Assembly: GCA_945874765.1 (NCBI GenBank)
Contig: CAMCHQ010000002.1
Coordinates: 124,001-188,000, forward strand
Direction of reading: 5' to 3'
DNA length: 64,000 nt
DNA from: an uncultured Clostridia bacterium
GTDB lineage: Bacteria > Bacillota > Clostridia > Oscillospirales > Acutalibacteraceae
In this document: positions 16,570-25,286 of the stretch, one piece after another
Numbering within the stretch: the stretch's first letter is position 1
Layout: the number at the start of each line of letters is the position of its first letter
Position numbers and translations under genes: made by a program
The notes under the pieces: generated by a model
What the model was told of the DNA's origin: nothing
Database searches by the model: none
Seen by the model: only the letters and a program-made list of their open reading frames with translations

Positions 16570-16902
16570 TTAACCTAAGAAATAATATCCCAAAACGGAA
16601 AGTATTATTGTCAGCATTGAGCAGAGCTTTGCAAAAACATTAGGCTTACCTTTGGCAACCGAAACGATAATTCCGATAGCGGCAGGCACGAGGCAAAGCC
16701 AGCAGGCAACCGTTTGCATTTGCATATTTGACGGAAGCGAGGTTGCACTGATAAATGTTACAAGAATACCGAGCATAACCGATAAAACAAAAAATATTTT
16801 ATGCACCGCTTCGTTCTTTTTTGGTATAAACATAAAAAGCGAGGTTACTATAAATGAAAATACAATCACAACCTCTAAAATAAACATTGCAGATAATGCC
16901 AT
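16570..16902 (-). CDS. Small four-helix membrane protein, unknown function
   Basis: A 110-residue hydrophobic protein with about four membrane segments and few charged residues. I do not recognise a family. The ATG at 16902 is preferred because GGAGGG lies 5 bases before it. The ATG at 16923 lacks such a site. It is probably monocistronic, ending at a shared terminator. Confidence 0.65.
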   Translation of the reverse strand: MALSAMFILEVVIVFSFIVTSLFMFIPKKNEAVHKIFFVLSVMLGILVTFISATSLPSNMQMQTVACWLCLVPAAIGIIVSVAKGKPNVFAKLCSMLTIILSVLGYYFLG

Positions 16903-16960
16903 GGTATCCCTCCGTTTTTTCATCTTCCTTAATTATAATTGAAATTTTCTCTTTAGTCAA

Positions 16961-17440
16961 TCATTTGTGATATTTTGAATTGTTGGATATTGAAAAGGCA
17001 CGGTAAACCTGTTCGAGCAAAACCACTCTTGCAAGCTGGTGCGGAAGCGTCATTTTGCCAAAGGAAAGCCTGTAATTGCTAAGTCCCTTTACTTCATTAC
17101 TTAACCCGAACGAACCGCCGATAATGAAGCATATGCTCGACGATGTCATGGAAATATTATCCAAAAGGTGCGAAAAATCGGGACTTGAATATTCCTTTCC
17201 CTCAATGCAAAGGGTGATAACACTGCTTGATTTTGGGATTTTTTTAATTATCCTTTGTCCTTCTTTTTCAAGCACATTGTCAATTTGCGCCTTGCTCGGA
17301 TTATCGCCGATTTTTTCCTCATCAACTTCGATAATATTAATTTTGCAAAAAGCGCCGAGACGTTTGAAATATTCAGCCACGGCATCTCTTAAATATTTTT
17401 CTTTAAGTTTGCCGACAGCTATAAGCGTTACGTTTATCAT
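16961..17440 (-). CDS. rlmH: 23S rRNA (pseudouridine1915-N3)-methyltransferase
   Basis: A 159-residue SPOUT-class methyltransferase that methylates pseudouridine 1915 in helix 69 of 23S rRNA. Diagnostic segments are the start INVTLIAVGKLKEKY, the knot region CFIIGGSFGLS and the C-terminal MTLPHQLARVVLLEQVYRAF. The length is standard. Its start overlaps the end of the upstream MBL hydrolase gene by 4 bases, a conserved neighbourhood in Firmicutes. Confidence 0.96.
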   Translation of the reverse strand: MINVTLIAVGKLKEKYLRDAVAEYFKRLGAFCKINIIEVDEEKIGDNPSKAQIDNVLEKEGQRIIKKIPKSSSVITLCIEGKEYSSPDFSHLLDNISMTSSSICFIIGGSFGLSNEVKGLSNYRLSFGKMTLPHQLARVVLLEQVYRAFSISNNSKYHK

Positions 17441-18225
17441 AATACAATGCTCCGTGAGTCGTTTTCAGGCGGTGAAACATAAAGCCTGTAGTCTTTGTTT
17501 TCTTCCATATTAATCTCGTCAAGCGCCGCTACAGCCGTTTGACGTGCAAGCTCGGGAAGATTGTTCTCTCTGCTCAAATGTGCCAAAACAAAGCGTGTGG
17601 TGCCTGATTTGGCAAGTTCTTTTATGTATTCACTGCATGCAAAATTTGACAAATGACCGTTAGCACCCAAAATTCTTTGCTTTAAAGAATACGGATACGT
17701 TCCTGCATTTACCATGGCTATTTCGTGGTTTGATTCGATAAATACAAGGTCAGTGCCGGGTAAAATTTCTTTTGCATTGTCAGTAATAAAACCCGTATCC
17801 GTGCAAACCGATGCGCTTCTTCCGTCGGAAAAATTAAACCTAAAACCGAGGCAATCCGCACTGTCGTGGCTTTGGTGAAATGTTAAAGCGTTAATTCCGT
17901 CAAGCTCAATATGATTTTCAATTACGTTAAGATTTGTTTTATCGTCTGCAAAACCCTGCCTGTAAAGTTCGTCATAGCAAAGTTTTGAAGCGTAAACGGG
18001 AATTTGATATCTGTTTGCAAAAATTCTTACGCCTTTTGCGTGGTCGCCGTGCTCGTGAGTTACAAAAATGCCCTCAATGCTGTCAGGCTCAATTCCGATT
18101 TGTTTAAGTCCGTTTTCGCATTTTTTAGCCGATACGCCTATATCAACAAGGTAGTTGTGCCCCGATGATGAGACTAATATTGAATTTCCGCTGCTTCCTG
18201 AAAAAAGCTGACACACCTTTGCCAT
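17437..18225 (-). CDS. MBL-fold metallo-hydrolase, WalJ/YycJ-like
   Basis: A 262-residue metallo-beta-lactamase-fold phosphodiesterase. The zinc motif is THEHGDHAKG, with further ligands in SHDSAD and VFIESNHE. It resembles the YycJ/WalJ group linked to cell-wall and DNA-repair functions in Firmicutes. That group commonly lies just upstream of rlmH, as here. There is a 4-base overlap with rlmH. Confidence 0.88.
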   Translation of the reverse strand: MAKVCQLFSGSSGNSILVSSSGHNYLVDIGVSAKKCENGLKQIGIEPDSIEGIFVTHEHGDHAKGVRIFANRYQIPVYASKLCYDELYRQGFADDKTNLNVIENHIELDGINALTFHQSHDSADCLGFRFNFSDGRSASVCTDTGFITDNAKEILPGTDLVFIESNHEIAMVNAGTYPYSLKQRILGANGHLSNFACSEYIKELAKSGTTRFVLAHLSRENNLPELARQTAVAALDEINMEENKDYRLYVSPPENDSRSIVL

Positions 18226-18312
18226 AAATTTCTCCGTCTTTATATGTATATTTTTCTAAAAGAAAAGGGAGTTTTTTGTAAACCCCCTTAAGTTAAATCG
18301 TATTAATTTATA

Positions 18313-19608
18313 TTAACCTGCGTTAGCCGCCGCATTGTCGTCATCGTTTAATACAACACGCTTGATGTCAGCGCCGAGAGAAGAGAATTTCTCACAAATA
18401 TCTTCATATCCACGGTCAATATATTGAATGTCCTCAACCGTTGTTTCACCCTTTGCAACAAGACCAGCAATAACCATTGCCGCACCTGCACGAAGGTCGG
18501 TAGCCTTAACGTTTACACCTGCAAGGCTTTCAACACCCTCAATAACTGCAATCTTGCCGTCAACCTGAATGTTAGCACCCATTCTCAAAAGCTGACCTAC
18601 ATATTGAAATCTGTTGTCCCATACGCTTTCGGAAAGAATACTTGTTCCCTTTGCAACCGAAAGCAAAACTGCGATTTGCGGCTGCATATCGGTCGGAAAA
18701 CCGGGGTGAGGCATAGTCTTAACATTGCACTTTGTAAGCGGTTTAAAACGGGTTACCCTGACTGCGTCATCATATTCGATAATCTCTGCTCCTGCCTCTT
18801 CAAGCTTTGCGCTGATAGATTCAAGGTGCTTCGGAATAACGTTTTTAACAAGTACGTCGCCGCCGCAAGTAGCTGCCGCAACCATATATGTTCCTGCCTC
18901 AATTTGGTCGGGAATGATTGAATATGTGCAGCCGTGAAGTTTTTCAACACCTCTGATTTTGATAACGTCGGTACCGGCACCTCTTACGTCTGCTCCCATT
19001 GAGTTAAGGAATAATGCAAGGTCAACAATATGTGGCTCTTTAGCCGCATTTTCAATAACGGTAAGACCTCTTGCCAAAACAGCGGCAAGCATAATATTCA
19101 TAGTTGCACCTACAGATACAACGTCCATATAAATTGACGCTCCGACAAGTTTATCGGCATTTGCACATACCATTCCGTCAATTGTTTCAACCTTAGCACC
19201 GAGCATTTCAAAACCCTTGATATGCTGGTCAATAGGTCTTACACCAAAGTCACAGCCGCCCGGCATAGCAACCTCAGCCTTTTTAAATCTGCCGAGCATT
19301 ACGCCGATAAGATAATAACTTGCCCTGAAATGAGAAGCGAGTTCATAAGGAACCGGCTTGCAGGCAACTGTTCTTGAGTCAATTTCAATTGTATTATTAT
19401 TAATAAGCTTGATTTTTGCTCCCATTCTATCGAGAGTTTGAATCATAAGGCTTACATCACTGATGTTAGGTATATTTTCAATGCGTACTATATCGTTTGC
19501 GAGAATAGCGGCAGGAATTATTGCTACAGCGGCATTTTTTGCACCGCTAATGTTTACTTCTCCGAAAAGCTCATGACCGCCACGAATTACAAAATTCTCC
19601 AAGTACAT
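18313..19608 (-). CDS. murA: UDP-N-acetylglucosamine 1-carboxyvinyltransferase
   Basis: A 431-residue enzyme for the first committed step of peptidoglycan synthesis, transferring enolpyruvyl from PEP to UDP-GlcNAc. SGAKNAA is at 21-27 and the catalytic Cys is C119 in PGGCDFGVRPIDQHI. The presence of Cys rather than Asp predicts fosfomycin sensitivity of this copy. Low-GC Gram-positives often carry two murA genes, and which one this is cannot be told. It lies 87 bases upstream of the MBL gene on the same strand. Confidence 0.96.
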   Translation of the reverse strand: MYLENFVIRGGHELFGEVNISGAKNAAVAIIPAAILANDIVRIENIPNISDVSLMIQTLDRMGAKIKLINNNTIEIDSRTVACKPVPYELASHFRASYYLIGVMLGRFKKAEVAMPGGCDFGVRPIDQHIKGFEMLGAKVETIDGMVCANADKLVGASIYMDVVSVGATMNIMLAAVLARGLTVIENAAKEPHIVDLALFLNSMGADVRGAGTDVIKIRGVEKLHGCTYSIIPDQIEAGTYMVAAATCGGDVLVKNVIPKHLESISAKLEEAGAEIIEYDDAVRVTRFKPLTKCNVKTMPHPGFPTDMQPQIAVLLSVAKGTSILSESVWDNRFQYVGQLLRMGANIQVDGKIAVIEGVESLAGVNVKATDLRAGAAMVIAGLVAKGETTVEDIQYIDRGYEDICEKFSSLGADIKRVVLNDDDNAAANAG

Positions 19609-19697
19609 TTCACCTCTCTGTGCGAGTTTAAGTTATATATATAATGTTTGCGTTAAAATCTTAAATATGTATGGGTACACTCCCCAAAACTTTTACT

Positions 19698-19706
19698 ATT
19701 ATAGCA
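19698..19706 (-). promoter_or_regulatory. Extended -10 promoter for murA
   Basis: On the minus strand TGC-TATAAT, with TATAAT at 19703-19698. It is about 90 bases upstream of the murA start. No consensus -35 is seen, consistent with an extended -10 promoter. Confidence 0.5.
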
Positions 19707-19766
19707 AATGATTGTCAAAAAATAAATGATAACAGTAATATTTTTTCTAAAATGTAACCACTTTGG

Positions 19767-19807
19767 ATAGTATGGTTTAGTACCTAAATCTACAAAAACC
19801 ATACTAT
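19767..19807. repeat. Perfect 12-bp inverted repeat in the murA-metallophosphoesterase intergenic region
   Basis: ATAGTATGGTTT (19767-19778) with AAACCATACTAT (19796-19807), 17-base spacer. There is no T run on either side, so it is not a canonical terminator. The rest of the 19609-19936 gap is AT-rich and shows nothing else. Confidence 0.6.
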
Positions 19808-19936
19808 ATATTGTATATACTTGAAAATTAGCAATATTTCGCCAAAATCTTGTATATTCAAAAGGTAACAAAAGAGTAACACAGACTGTAATAAATGTCA
19901 AGTAAAATCGACCTATTTTAATAAATTTTATATAAC

Positions 19937-21310
19937 TTATAATGTATCGTGCTGATTGTCATATCTTCCGCCGGTCAAAACAGCGTCAACTGCAAAGATT
20001 AGTTTTTTGAAATCAATATTTTTCTTGAAAATTTTGCTTGGAATTACAATAAAGCTCATCACAAGTTTGTAATAATCCGACTGCCTGTCATATTTTACAA
20101 TGCTGCCGTCCATAATCGAAAGAGTTATACGGTCGACAAATTCAAGGATTTTGTGATTCTTGTATTTTTCAATAAGTTCTTTGTCAAAATATCTGCCCAA
20201 ACCTATGTGTTTAAGCTTTTTGTATGTATATCCGACGTCTTTGTATTTTATAATGTCCATAATCGGTCTTGCTATGAAAAAGAAATTTGATAATTTATCT
20301 CCGTTAATACCGAGTGCGTCAAGCCTTGCGGCAAATTCCTCTTTGTCGGCACAGTCAAGAAGCCTGTGAACAAGGGCGGTGCAATGGTTTGCAAGAAATT
20401 TTTGCGCATCGATTTCCTGTCCGTCAAGTTTAAACGATTTTAAATGCTTAACGTCATATGTCAAAGTCATATCGTCATTGACCGTCACCTCAACTATAGG
20501 CGCAGGGTAGCCGACAAGAGAGCCGACGTTTACTTCTTTAATAACATTGCCCTTTTTTGATTTAAAATCCGTCGTGCTTTGCATATGGCTGTGACCCACA
20601 AACATATATTTAAGTCCTGCGTCGGCAAGACGTGAGGCAACATATTCTCTGTCTGCCACGCACGTTCCGCCGCCGGTAATAAGCGGACTTATGTGAGGGG
20701 TGAGCAGGTGATGCTCCATACCTATTATTAAGCAGTTATCGTCATATGCTTTTTTGATTTGCTCTTCAATCCAGCAAAAATGCTCCTCGGTAAAGCCGGC
20801 GTGGTCATTGCCGTTTTTGTCATCGTTTAATGCGAGAAGCCTTACATTTTCGCTAAGCTGAATGACGTAAGACGTTGTGCCTATATGGGTGATAAATTCG
20901 CTTATGGCTTGCTTGGGACCGAAATCGAAATAAAAATCACGAAGTTCGTCACTTTTAAGCGTTTCGACATTGTGAGTAACAATACCGCCTTGAAATCTTC
21001 TCGGGTTTTCGTCACAGCACCAATCGTGAGTAGAGGTGATAGTATAAACAGGCTTTGATTTTGCAAGTTTTTTAAGCTTTTCCCTAAATTCAATATGCGA
21101 AACCTTTTCGCCGTCATTAGTAACGTCACCGATAATCATAACAGCACTTGTATCGCTTTTTGCTATTTGCTCAAATGCCGCATCAATTATATCTCCCGTT
21201 TCGGCAAGACACTTTTGGTCGCTTCCGCTTCTCAAAAAATATTGACGTCCGCTTGTGCCGAGCGTTTTGCTGTAGTGGTGAGTATCCGTTATAAATGTAA
21301 GTTTTAGCAT
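19937..21310 (-). CDS. Calcineurin-like metallophosphoesterase
   Basis: A 457-residue cytoplasmic phosphoesterase. The N-terminal half holds the dimetal motifs: D-x-H in ITDTHHY near 8-12, GDVTNDGE near 61-68, STHDW, GMEHH and GHSHMQS. The C-terminal 170 residues form an additional helical region I do not recognise. No signal peptide is present. It starts 12 bases after the HAD phosphatase gene, so the two form an operon. Confidence 0.85.
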   Translation of the reverse strand: MLKLTFITDTHHYSKTLGTSGRQYFLRSGSDQKCLAETGDIIDAAFEQIAKSDTSAVMIIGDVTNDGEKVSHIEFREKLKKLAKSKPVYTITSTHDWCCDENPRRFQGGIVTHNVETLKSDELRDFYFDFGPKQAISEFITHIGTTSYVIQLSENVRLLALNDDKNGNDHAGFTEEHFCWIEEQIKKAYDDNCLIIGMEHHLLTPHISPLITGGGTCVADREYVASRLADAGLKYMFVGHSHMQSTTDFKSKKGNVIKEVNVGSLVGYPAPIVEVTVNDDMTLTYDVKHLKSFKLDGQEIDAQKFLANHCTALVHRLLDCADKEEFAARLDALGINGDKLSNFFFIARPIMDIIKYKDVGYTYKKLKHIGLGRYFDKELIEKYKNHKILEFVDRITLSIMDGSIVKYDRQSDYYKLVMSFIVIPSKIFKKNIDFKKLIFAVDAVLTGGRYDNQHDTL

Positions 21311-21322
21311 TTTTGCACCTCT

Positions 21323-21889
21323 TTATTTGATTTGCTCTATCTTGTCGCCGTTTACCAAATATACGTGGTCGGCAATATCCATCATAGCTTTGTCATTCAT
21401 AGAATCGGTATAAAAATTGTCTATATGAGCGCCGGGATAAAGTTCGTTAAAAATTTTAACCTTGTTTTCAAGAAAACATAAGCGCTTGAATTTGCCGGTC
21501 TTTTTGTCTATTGACGAGCCGACGTAGTTTTTTATTCCCATTCTTTTCATAATCTCGTCAAGCAAAAAATCCGTCGAGCCGGAAACAATAATGTCATCGT
21601 CACGTCTGACCTCGTTGTACCACGGCTTAATTTTTTTCTCGTTTTTGTCCCAAAATTTAACTACGTCCTCGTCAAGTGTTTTGATATGAATAAAATATCC
21701 TTCAAGAAAACTTGCATATGCCTCAATCGCTTCCTCAACGGTGAAAAGGTGGAATGCGTCTTTAAAACATATTATTAAGAGCTTCGGAACGTATTTCCAA
21801 ATTTTAGGGTCGGTCTTTACATAGTGAAGCGCAAAATCAATAAGTGTTTCGCCGTCATATATAGTGTTATCGAAATCAAAAACGTTCAT
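21323..21889 (-). CDS. HAD-superfamily phosphatase, subfamily IB (phosphoserine phosphatase-like)
   Basis: A 188-residue haloacid dehalogenase-fold phosphatase. The nucleophile motif is VFDFDNTIYDGE at the very N terminus, motif II is IVSGSTDF, and motif III lies around FYTDSMNDKAMM. The helical cap is of the IB type seen in SerB-like and membrane-lipid phosphatases. The substrate is unknown. First gene of a two-gene unit with the metallophosphoesterase. Confidence 0.82.
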   Translation of the reverse strand: MNVFDFDNTIYDGETLIDFALHYVKTDPKIWKYVPKLLIICFKDAFHLFTVEEAIEAYASFLEGYFIHIKTLDEDVVKFWDKNEKKIKPWYNEVRRDDDIIVSGSTDFLLDEIMKRMGIKNYVGSSIDKKTGKFKRLCFLENKVKIFNELYPGAHIDNFYTDSMNDKAMMDIADHVYLVNGDKIEQIK

Positions 21890-21982
21890 TATATTTTTTG
21901 TCCTCTCGGTTAAAATAATCGAAAAATCGACATAAATTTTCCTATATTTTTATTTTATCACAACTTATATGCGTTATCAACC

Positions 21983-22011
21983 TTGACAATTGGGAAAAAT
22001 AATTATATATT
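21983..22011 (+). promoter_or_regulatory. Promoter of the nadBC operon
   Basis: TTGACA at 21983-21988 and TATATT at 22006-22011 with a 17-base spacer, about 95 bases before the nadB start. Confidence 0.75.
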
Positions 22012-22070
22012 TAAATAAGTATAGTTAAAAAGTCAATTTCTTTTAGCTATATGAATTTATCATTATATGC

Positions 22071-22106
22071 TATAGGAGAAAAGAGTGTACGCTCTTTAAA
22101 AATCTT
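22071..22106 (+). promoter_or_regulatory. Unusual nadB translation start: hairpin between GGAG and the ATG
   Basis: The only Shine-Dalgarno-like sequence is TAGGAGAA, with GGAG at 22075-22078, nearly 30 bases before the ATG. Between them lies a hairpin AAGAG-TGTAC-GCTCTT (22081-22096). Folding it would bring the site to about 12 bases from the start codon. No other in-frame start codon with a better site is present. Confidence 0.45.
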
Positions 22107-23432
22107 ATGAAAAACAAGGAATACATTAAAACAGATGCAGTGATTGTCGGCAGCGGTGTTGCAGGTCTTTTTGCGGCTCTTTGTTTGCCGAAGGATAAGG
22201 ACGTTCTTATCATCACAAAGGAAAATACCGACGAATGTGATTCAATGCTCGCACAGGGCGGTGTGTGCGTGCTCAAAGACGTAAACGATTTCAAGTGCTA
22301 TTTTGAGGACACTATGAAAGCGGGACATTGGGAAAACGACCCTGATTCCGTTCGTGTTATGATTGAATCGTCACAGGAGGTTATCGGTACTCTTATCGAC
22401 CTCGGCGTTGATTTCGATACAGATAAAAACGGCGAATACGATTACACCCGTGAGGGCGCTCACAGAAGAAACAGAATACTTCATCACAAGGATGAAACAG
22501 GTAAGGAAATTACCGATACTCTTCTTAATATTGCAAAGAAAAAAGAAAATATCACCATTATTCCTAAAACCACTATGATTGATTTTATCGAAAAAGATAA
22601 TGTTTGTCAGGGAATTGTCTGCGAGGACGAATACGGGGAAATGGGTTCTATCCTTGCAAGAGATATTATTCTTGCAACAGGCGGGCTCGGCGGCTTGTTC
22701 CTTAATTCAACAAACTATCCTCATATCACGGGCGACTCTTTTGCACTTGCCATTAAGCACGGTGTTGAGCTTAAAGATATCAACTATATTCAAATTCACC
22801 CGACTACTCTTTATAGTAAGAAAAAGGGCAGACGTTTCCTTATCAGTGAAAGCGTAAGAGGCGAGGGCGCAATTCTTCTCAATGAAAACGGAGAAAGATT
22901 TACAGACGAACTTCAGCCGAGAGACGTTGTAACAAATGCAATTGTTGAGGAGATGAAAAAGTTCGGTACAGACCACGTTTATCTTACTCTTCCTACAATG
23001 ACTACGGAGCAGGCGGCTAAACGTTTCCCTAACATTTTTGACGCTTGTATGGAAGAGGGATACGATATCACAAAGGATAAAGTTCCCGTTACTCCGGCTC
23101 AACATTATATGATGGGCGGTATCAAAACAGACCTTTACGGCAGAACTTCAATGGCTCATCTTTATGCAGCAGGCGAGACTGCTTGCAACGGCGTTCACGG
23201 TAAAAACAGGCTTGCTTCAAATTCTCTTCTTGAAAGTCTTGTTTTCGCAAAGCGTGCGGCTGACGTTATTGCTAATGATAAGAGCGAAAAGAAAGAAGAT
23301 TATGATGAGATTGACCTTTCTTCATATCCTCCTAAGGAAGAGAGACAGAAAGAATTTAAAAAGCTCATTATGGACGAAATAAAAGAAAAGGATAAAGATT
23401 TTTATGATAAATGGTGTAACACTCAAGGTTAA
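22107..23432 (+). CDS. nadB: L-aspartate oxidase
   Basis: A 441-residue flavoenzyme that oxidises aspartate to iminoaspartate in de novo NAD synthesis. The FAD-binding GSGVAGLFAAL is at 16-26, substrate-region motifs include the QIHPTTLY segment and SVRGEGAIL, and HGKNRLASNSLLE is diagnostic of the succinate dehydrogenase/aspartate oxidase family. It is shorter than the roughly 530 residues of the E. coli enzyme at the C terminus, as usual in Clostridia. nadC overlaps its 3' end by 29 bases. nadA is not adjacent here. Confidence 0.93.
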   Translation: MKNKEYIKTDAVIVGSGVAGLFAALCLPKDKDVLIITKENTDECDSMLAQGGVCVLKDVNDFKCYFEDTMKAGHWENDPDSVRVMIESSQEVIGTLIDLGVDFDTDKNGEYDYTREGAHRRNRILHHKDETGKEITDTLLNIAKKKENITIIPKTTMIDFIEKDNVCQGIVCEDEYGEMGSILARDIILATGGLGGLFLNSTNYPHITGDSFALAIKHGVELKDINYIQIHPTTLYSKKKGRRFLISESVRGEGAILLNENGERFTDELQPRDVVTNAIVEEMKKFGTDHVYLTLPTMTTEQAAKRFPNIFDACMEEGYDITKDKVPVTPAQHYMMGGIKTDLYGRTSMAHLYAAGETACNGVHGKNRLASNSLLESLVFAKRAADVIANDKSEKKEDYDEIDLSSYPPKEERQKEFKKLIMDEIKEKDKDFYDKWCNTQG

Positions 23433-24261
23433 TGTAGACGATTATATTTTGAACACTCTTAAAGAAGATATCACTTCAGAGGACGTTTCAACCAACGCAG
23501 TTATGCCTGAGGATAAGCAGGGTAAGGCAGAACTTATTTGTAAGCAGGACGGTATTATCTGCGGTCTCGGTATTTTTGAAAGAACTTTTGAACTTCTTGA
23601 TAAAACAGCTCGTTTTGAGGCAAATTTTAAAGACGGCGACGAGGTTAAAAAAGGCGACCTTTTGGGTGTTATTTACGGCGATATCAAGGCAATCCTCAGC
23701 GGGGAGAGAACAGGTCTTAATTATCTTCAGCGTATGAGCGGCATTGCTACAATGACAAGAGAGTATATGAAGGAGCTTGAGGGCACAAATACAACTCTTC
23801 TCGATACACGTAAAACCACACCTAATATGCGTCCGTTTGAAAAATATGCCGTTAAAGTAGGCGGCGCTACAAACCACAGATATAACCTTTCCGACGGCGT
23901 TCTTCTTAAAGATAACCATATCGGCGCAGCAGGCTCAATTACAAAGGCAATTAAAATGGCAAAGGCATATGCTCCTTTTGTAAGAAAGATTGAGATTGAA
24001 ACCGAAACCTTAGAGCAGGTTAAGGAAGCTGTCGAGGCAGGCGCAGATATCATTATGCTTGACAATATGGATAATGACACTATGAAAAAGGCTGTTGAAA
24101 TTATCGGCGGCAAGGCTGAAACGGAATGTTCGGGCAATGTTACTAAAGAAAGGCTTAAATCAATTGCCGAAATCGGTGTTGATTTTGTTTCCTGCGGTGC
24201 GCTTACTCATTCTGCAATGATTATGGATATAAGCCTTAAAAATCTTACTCCTATTGAGTAA
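23404..24261 (+). CDS. nadC: Nicotinate-nucleotide pyrophosphorylase (carboxylating)
   Basis: A 285-residue quinolinate phosphoribosyltransferase that makes nicotinate mononucleotide from quinolinate and PRPP. Diagnostic parts are LKEDITSEDVST near the N terminus, SGERTGLNYLQRMSGIAT, DTRKTTPNMRPFEKYAV and the barrel strand ADIIMLDNM. It begins inside the end of nadB, which suggests translational coupling. An intrinsic terminator follows about 32 bases after the stop. Confidence 0.96.
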   Translation: MINGVTLKVNVDDYILNTLKEDITSEDVSTNAVMPEDKQGKAELICKQDGIICGLGIFERTFELLDKTARFEANFKDGDEVKKGDLLGVIYGDIKAILSGERTGLNYLQRMSGIATMTREYMKELEGTNTTLLDTRKTTPNMRPFEKYAVKVGGATNHRYNLSDGVLLKDNHIGAAGSITKAIKMAKAYAPFVRKIEIETETLEQVKEAVEAGADIIMLDNMDNDTMKKAVEIIGGKAETECSGNVTKERLKSIAEIGVDFVSCGALTHSAMIMDISLKNLTPIE

Positions 24262-24293
24262 GTAAATCGTAAATAACAATATGCATATCTTAT

Positions 24294-24327
24294 AAAGACG
24301 GTTGGTATCAATCGTCTTTATTTTTTA
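24294..24327 (+). terminator. Intrinsic terminator after nadC
   Basis: Stem AAAGACGGTTG (24294-24304) with CAATCGTCTTT (24309-24319), one G-U pair, loop GTAT, then ATTTTTT. Confidence 0.9.
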
Positions 24328-24437
24328 CACTTTTTTAAATGACTGAAAAATTGCTTGTTTTGAATAAAACAGTCAAAATCGCTCAAAATATACACGTAAA
24401 TGCATCTGTTTACACAAAGAAAAGGGGTAAGAATGAG

Positions 24438-24493
24438 CAATATGCCGAAAATAAATGAAGCATATTGACTGTTTGTGAATGAATTGCTATACT
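24438..24493 (+). promoter_or_regulatory. Promoter and candidate operator of the fructose PTS operon
   Basis: TTGACT (24465-24470) and TATACT (24488-24493) with a 17-base spacer. An 8-bp inverted repeat, CAATATGC (24438-24445) with GCATATTG (24460-24467), overlaps the -35 box and is a plausible site for the DeoR-type regulator encoded next. Confidence 0.65.
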
Positions 24494-24538
24494 TAGGGTG
24501 CAATGAGAAGTTAGCTTTCAGCATTAAGGAGATTAGGC

Positions 24539-25285
24539 ATGCTAAGTCAAGAAAGACAGTCGTTAATCCTTGACATTATTAAGGAGCAAGGTTCTGTAAC
24601 AGTCACAAGGCTTACGGAGATTTTGCAAACGAGTGAATCAACGGTAAGACGTGATTTATCCTACCTTGCAAATAAGGGCAAGATTAATAAGGTTCACGGC
24701 GGAGCAACGGCGCTCGGTCAGGAATTTATTAAGCTTGAAGATAATATTGAGGAAAAACTGACAAAGAATACTGATGAAAAAACAAAAATTGCACAATATG
24801 CGGCGTCGCAGGTACAAGATGACGATTTTGTATTTATTGACGCAGGAACAACCACACTTTTGATGACAACGTTTATTAAAAATTCAAAGGCAACCTTTGT
24901 TACAAACGGAGTTGACCACGCAAAGCAACTTGCCAAAAACGGTTGCAACGTAATTGTTTTAGGCGGCAAGCTTAAGCAGTCGACGGAGGCCATCATCGGT
25001 TTGGTTGCGGCAAAGAATTTGCAAAACTATTCATTCACCAAGGCATTTATCGGTGCTAACGGTATAAGCGAAAAGCAGGGTTATACAACTCCCGATACGG
25101 AAGAGGCAATGTTAAAGGCGGTCACTATCGAAAAAAGCTTTGTGACTTATGTGCTTGCCGACTCGTCAAAGTTTGATAAGGTATCGGCAGTAAGTTTCGG
25201 CTCTGTTGACTGCGCTTGTATAGTGACTGACAAATGTCCCAATGCAAAGCTTAAAAAGCTGACAGTTATTAAAGAGGTGTTGTAG
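24539..25285 (+). CDS. fruR: DeoR/GlpR-family transcriptional regulator of fructose use
   Basis: A 248-residue repressor. Residues 1-57 are the DeoR winged helix (RQSLILDIIKEQGSVTVTRLTEIL, then SESTVRRDLSYL). The C-terminal domain is the sugar-phosphate sensor with DAGTTTLLM and a later GANG segment. Family members near fruK respond to fructose 1-phosphate. Adjacent to fruK with 1 base between stop and start, so it is autoregulated with the operon. The function is inferred from context. Confidence 0.9.
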   Translation: MLSQERQSLILDIIKEQGSVTVTRLTEILQTSESTVRRDLSYLANKGKINKVHGGATALGQEFIKLEDNIEEKLTKNTDEKTKIAQYAASQVQDDDFVFIDAGTTTLLMTTFIKNSKATFVTNGVDHAKQLAKNGCNVIVLGGKLKQSTEAIIGLVAAKNLQNYSFTKAFIGANGISEKQGYTTPDTEEAMLKAVTIEKSFVTYVLADSSKFDKVSAVSFGSVDCACIVTDKCPNAKLKKLTVIKEVL

Positions 25286-25286
25286 C

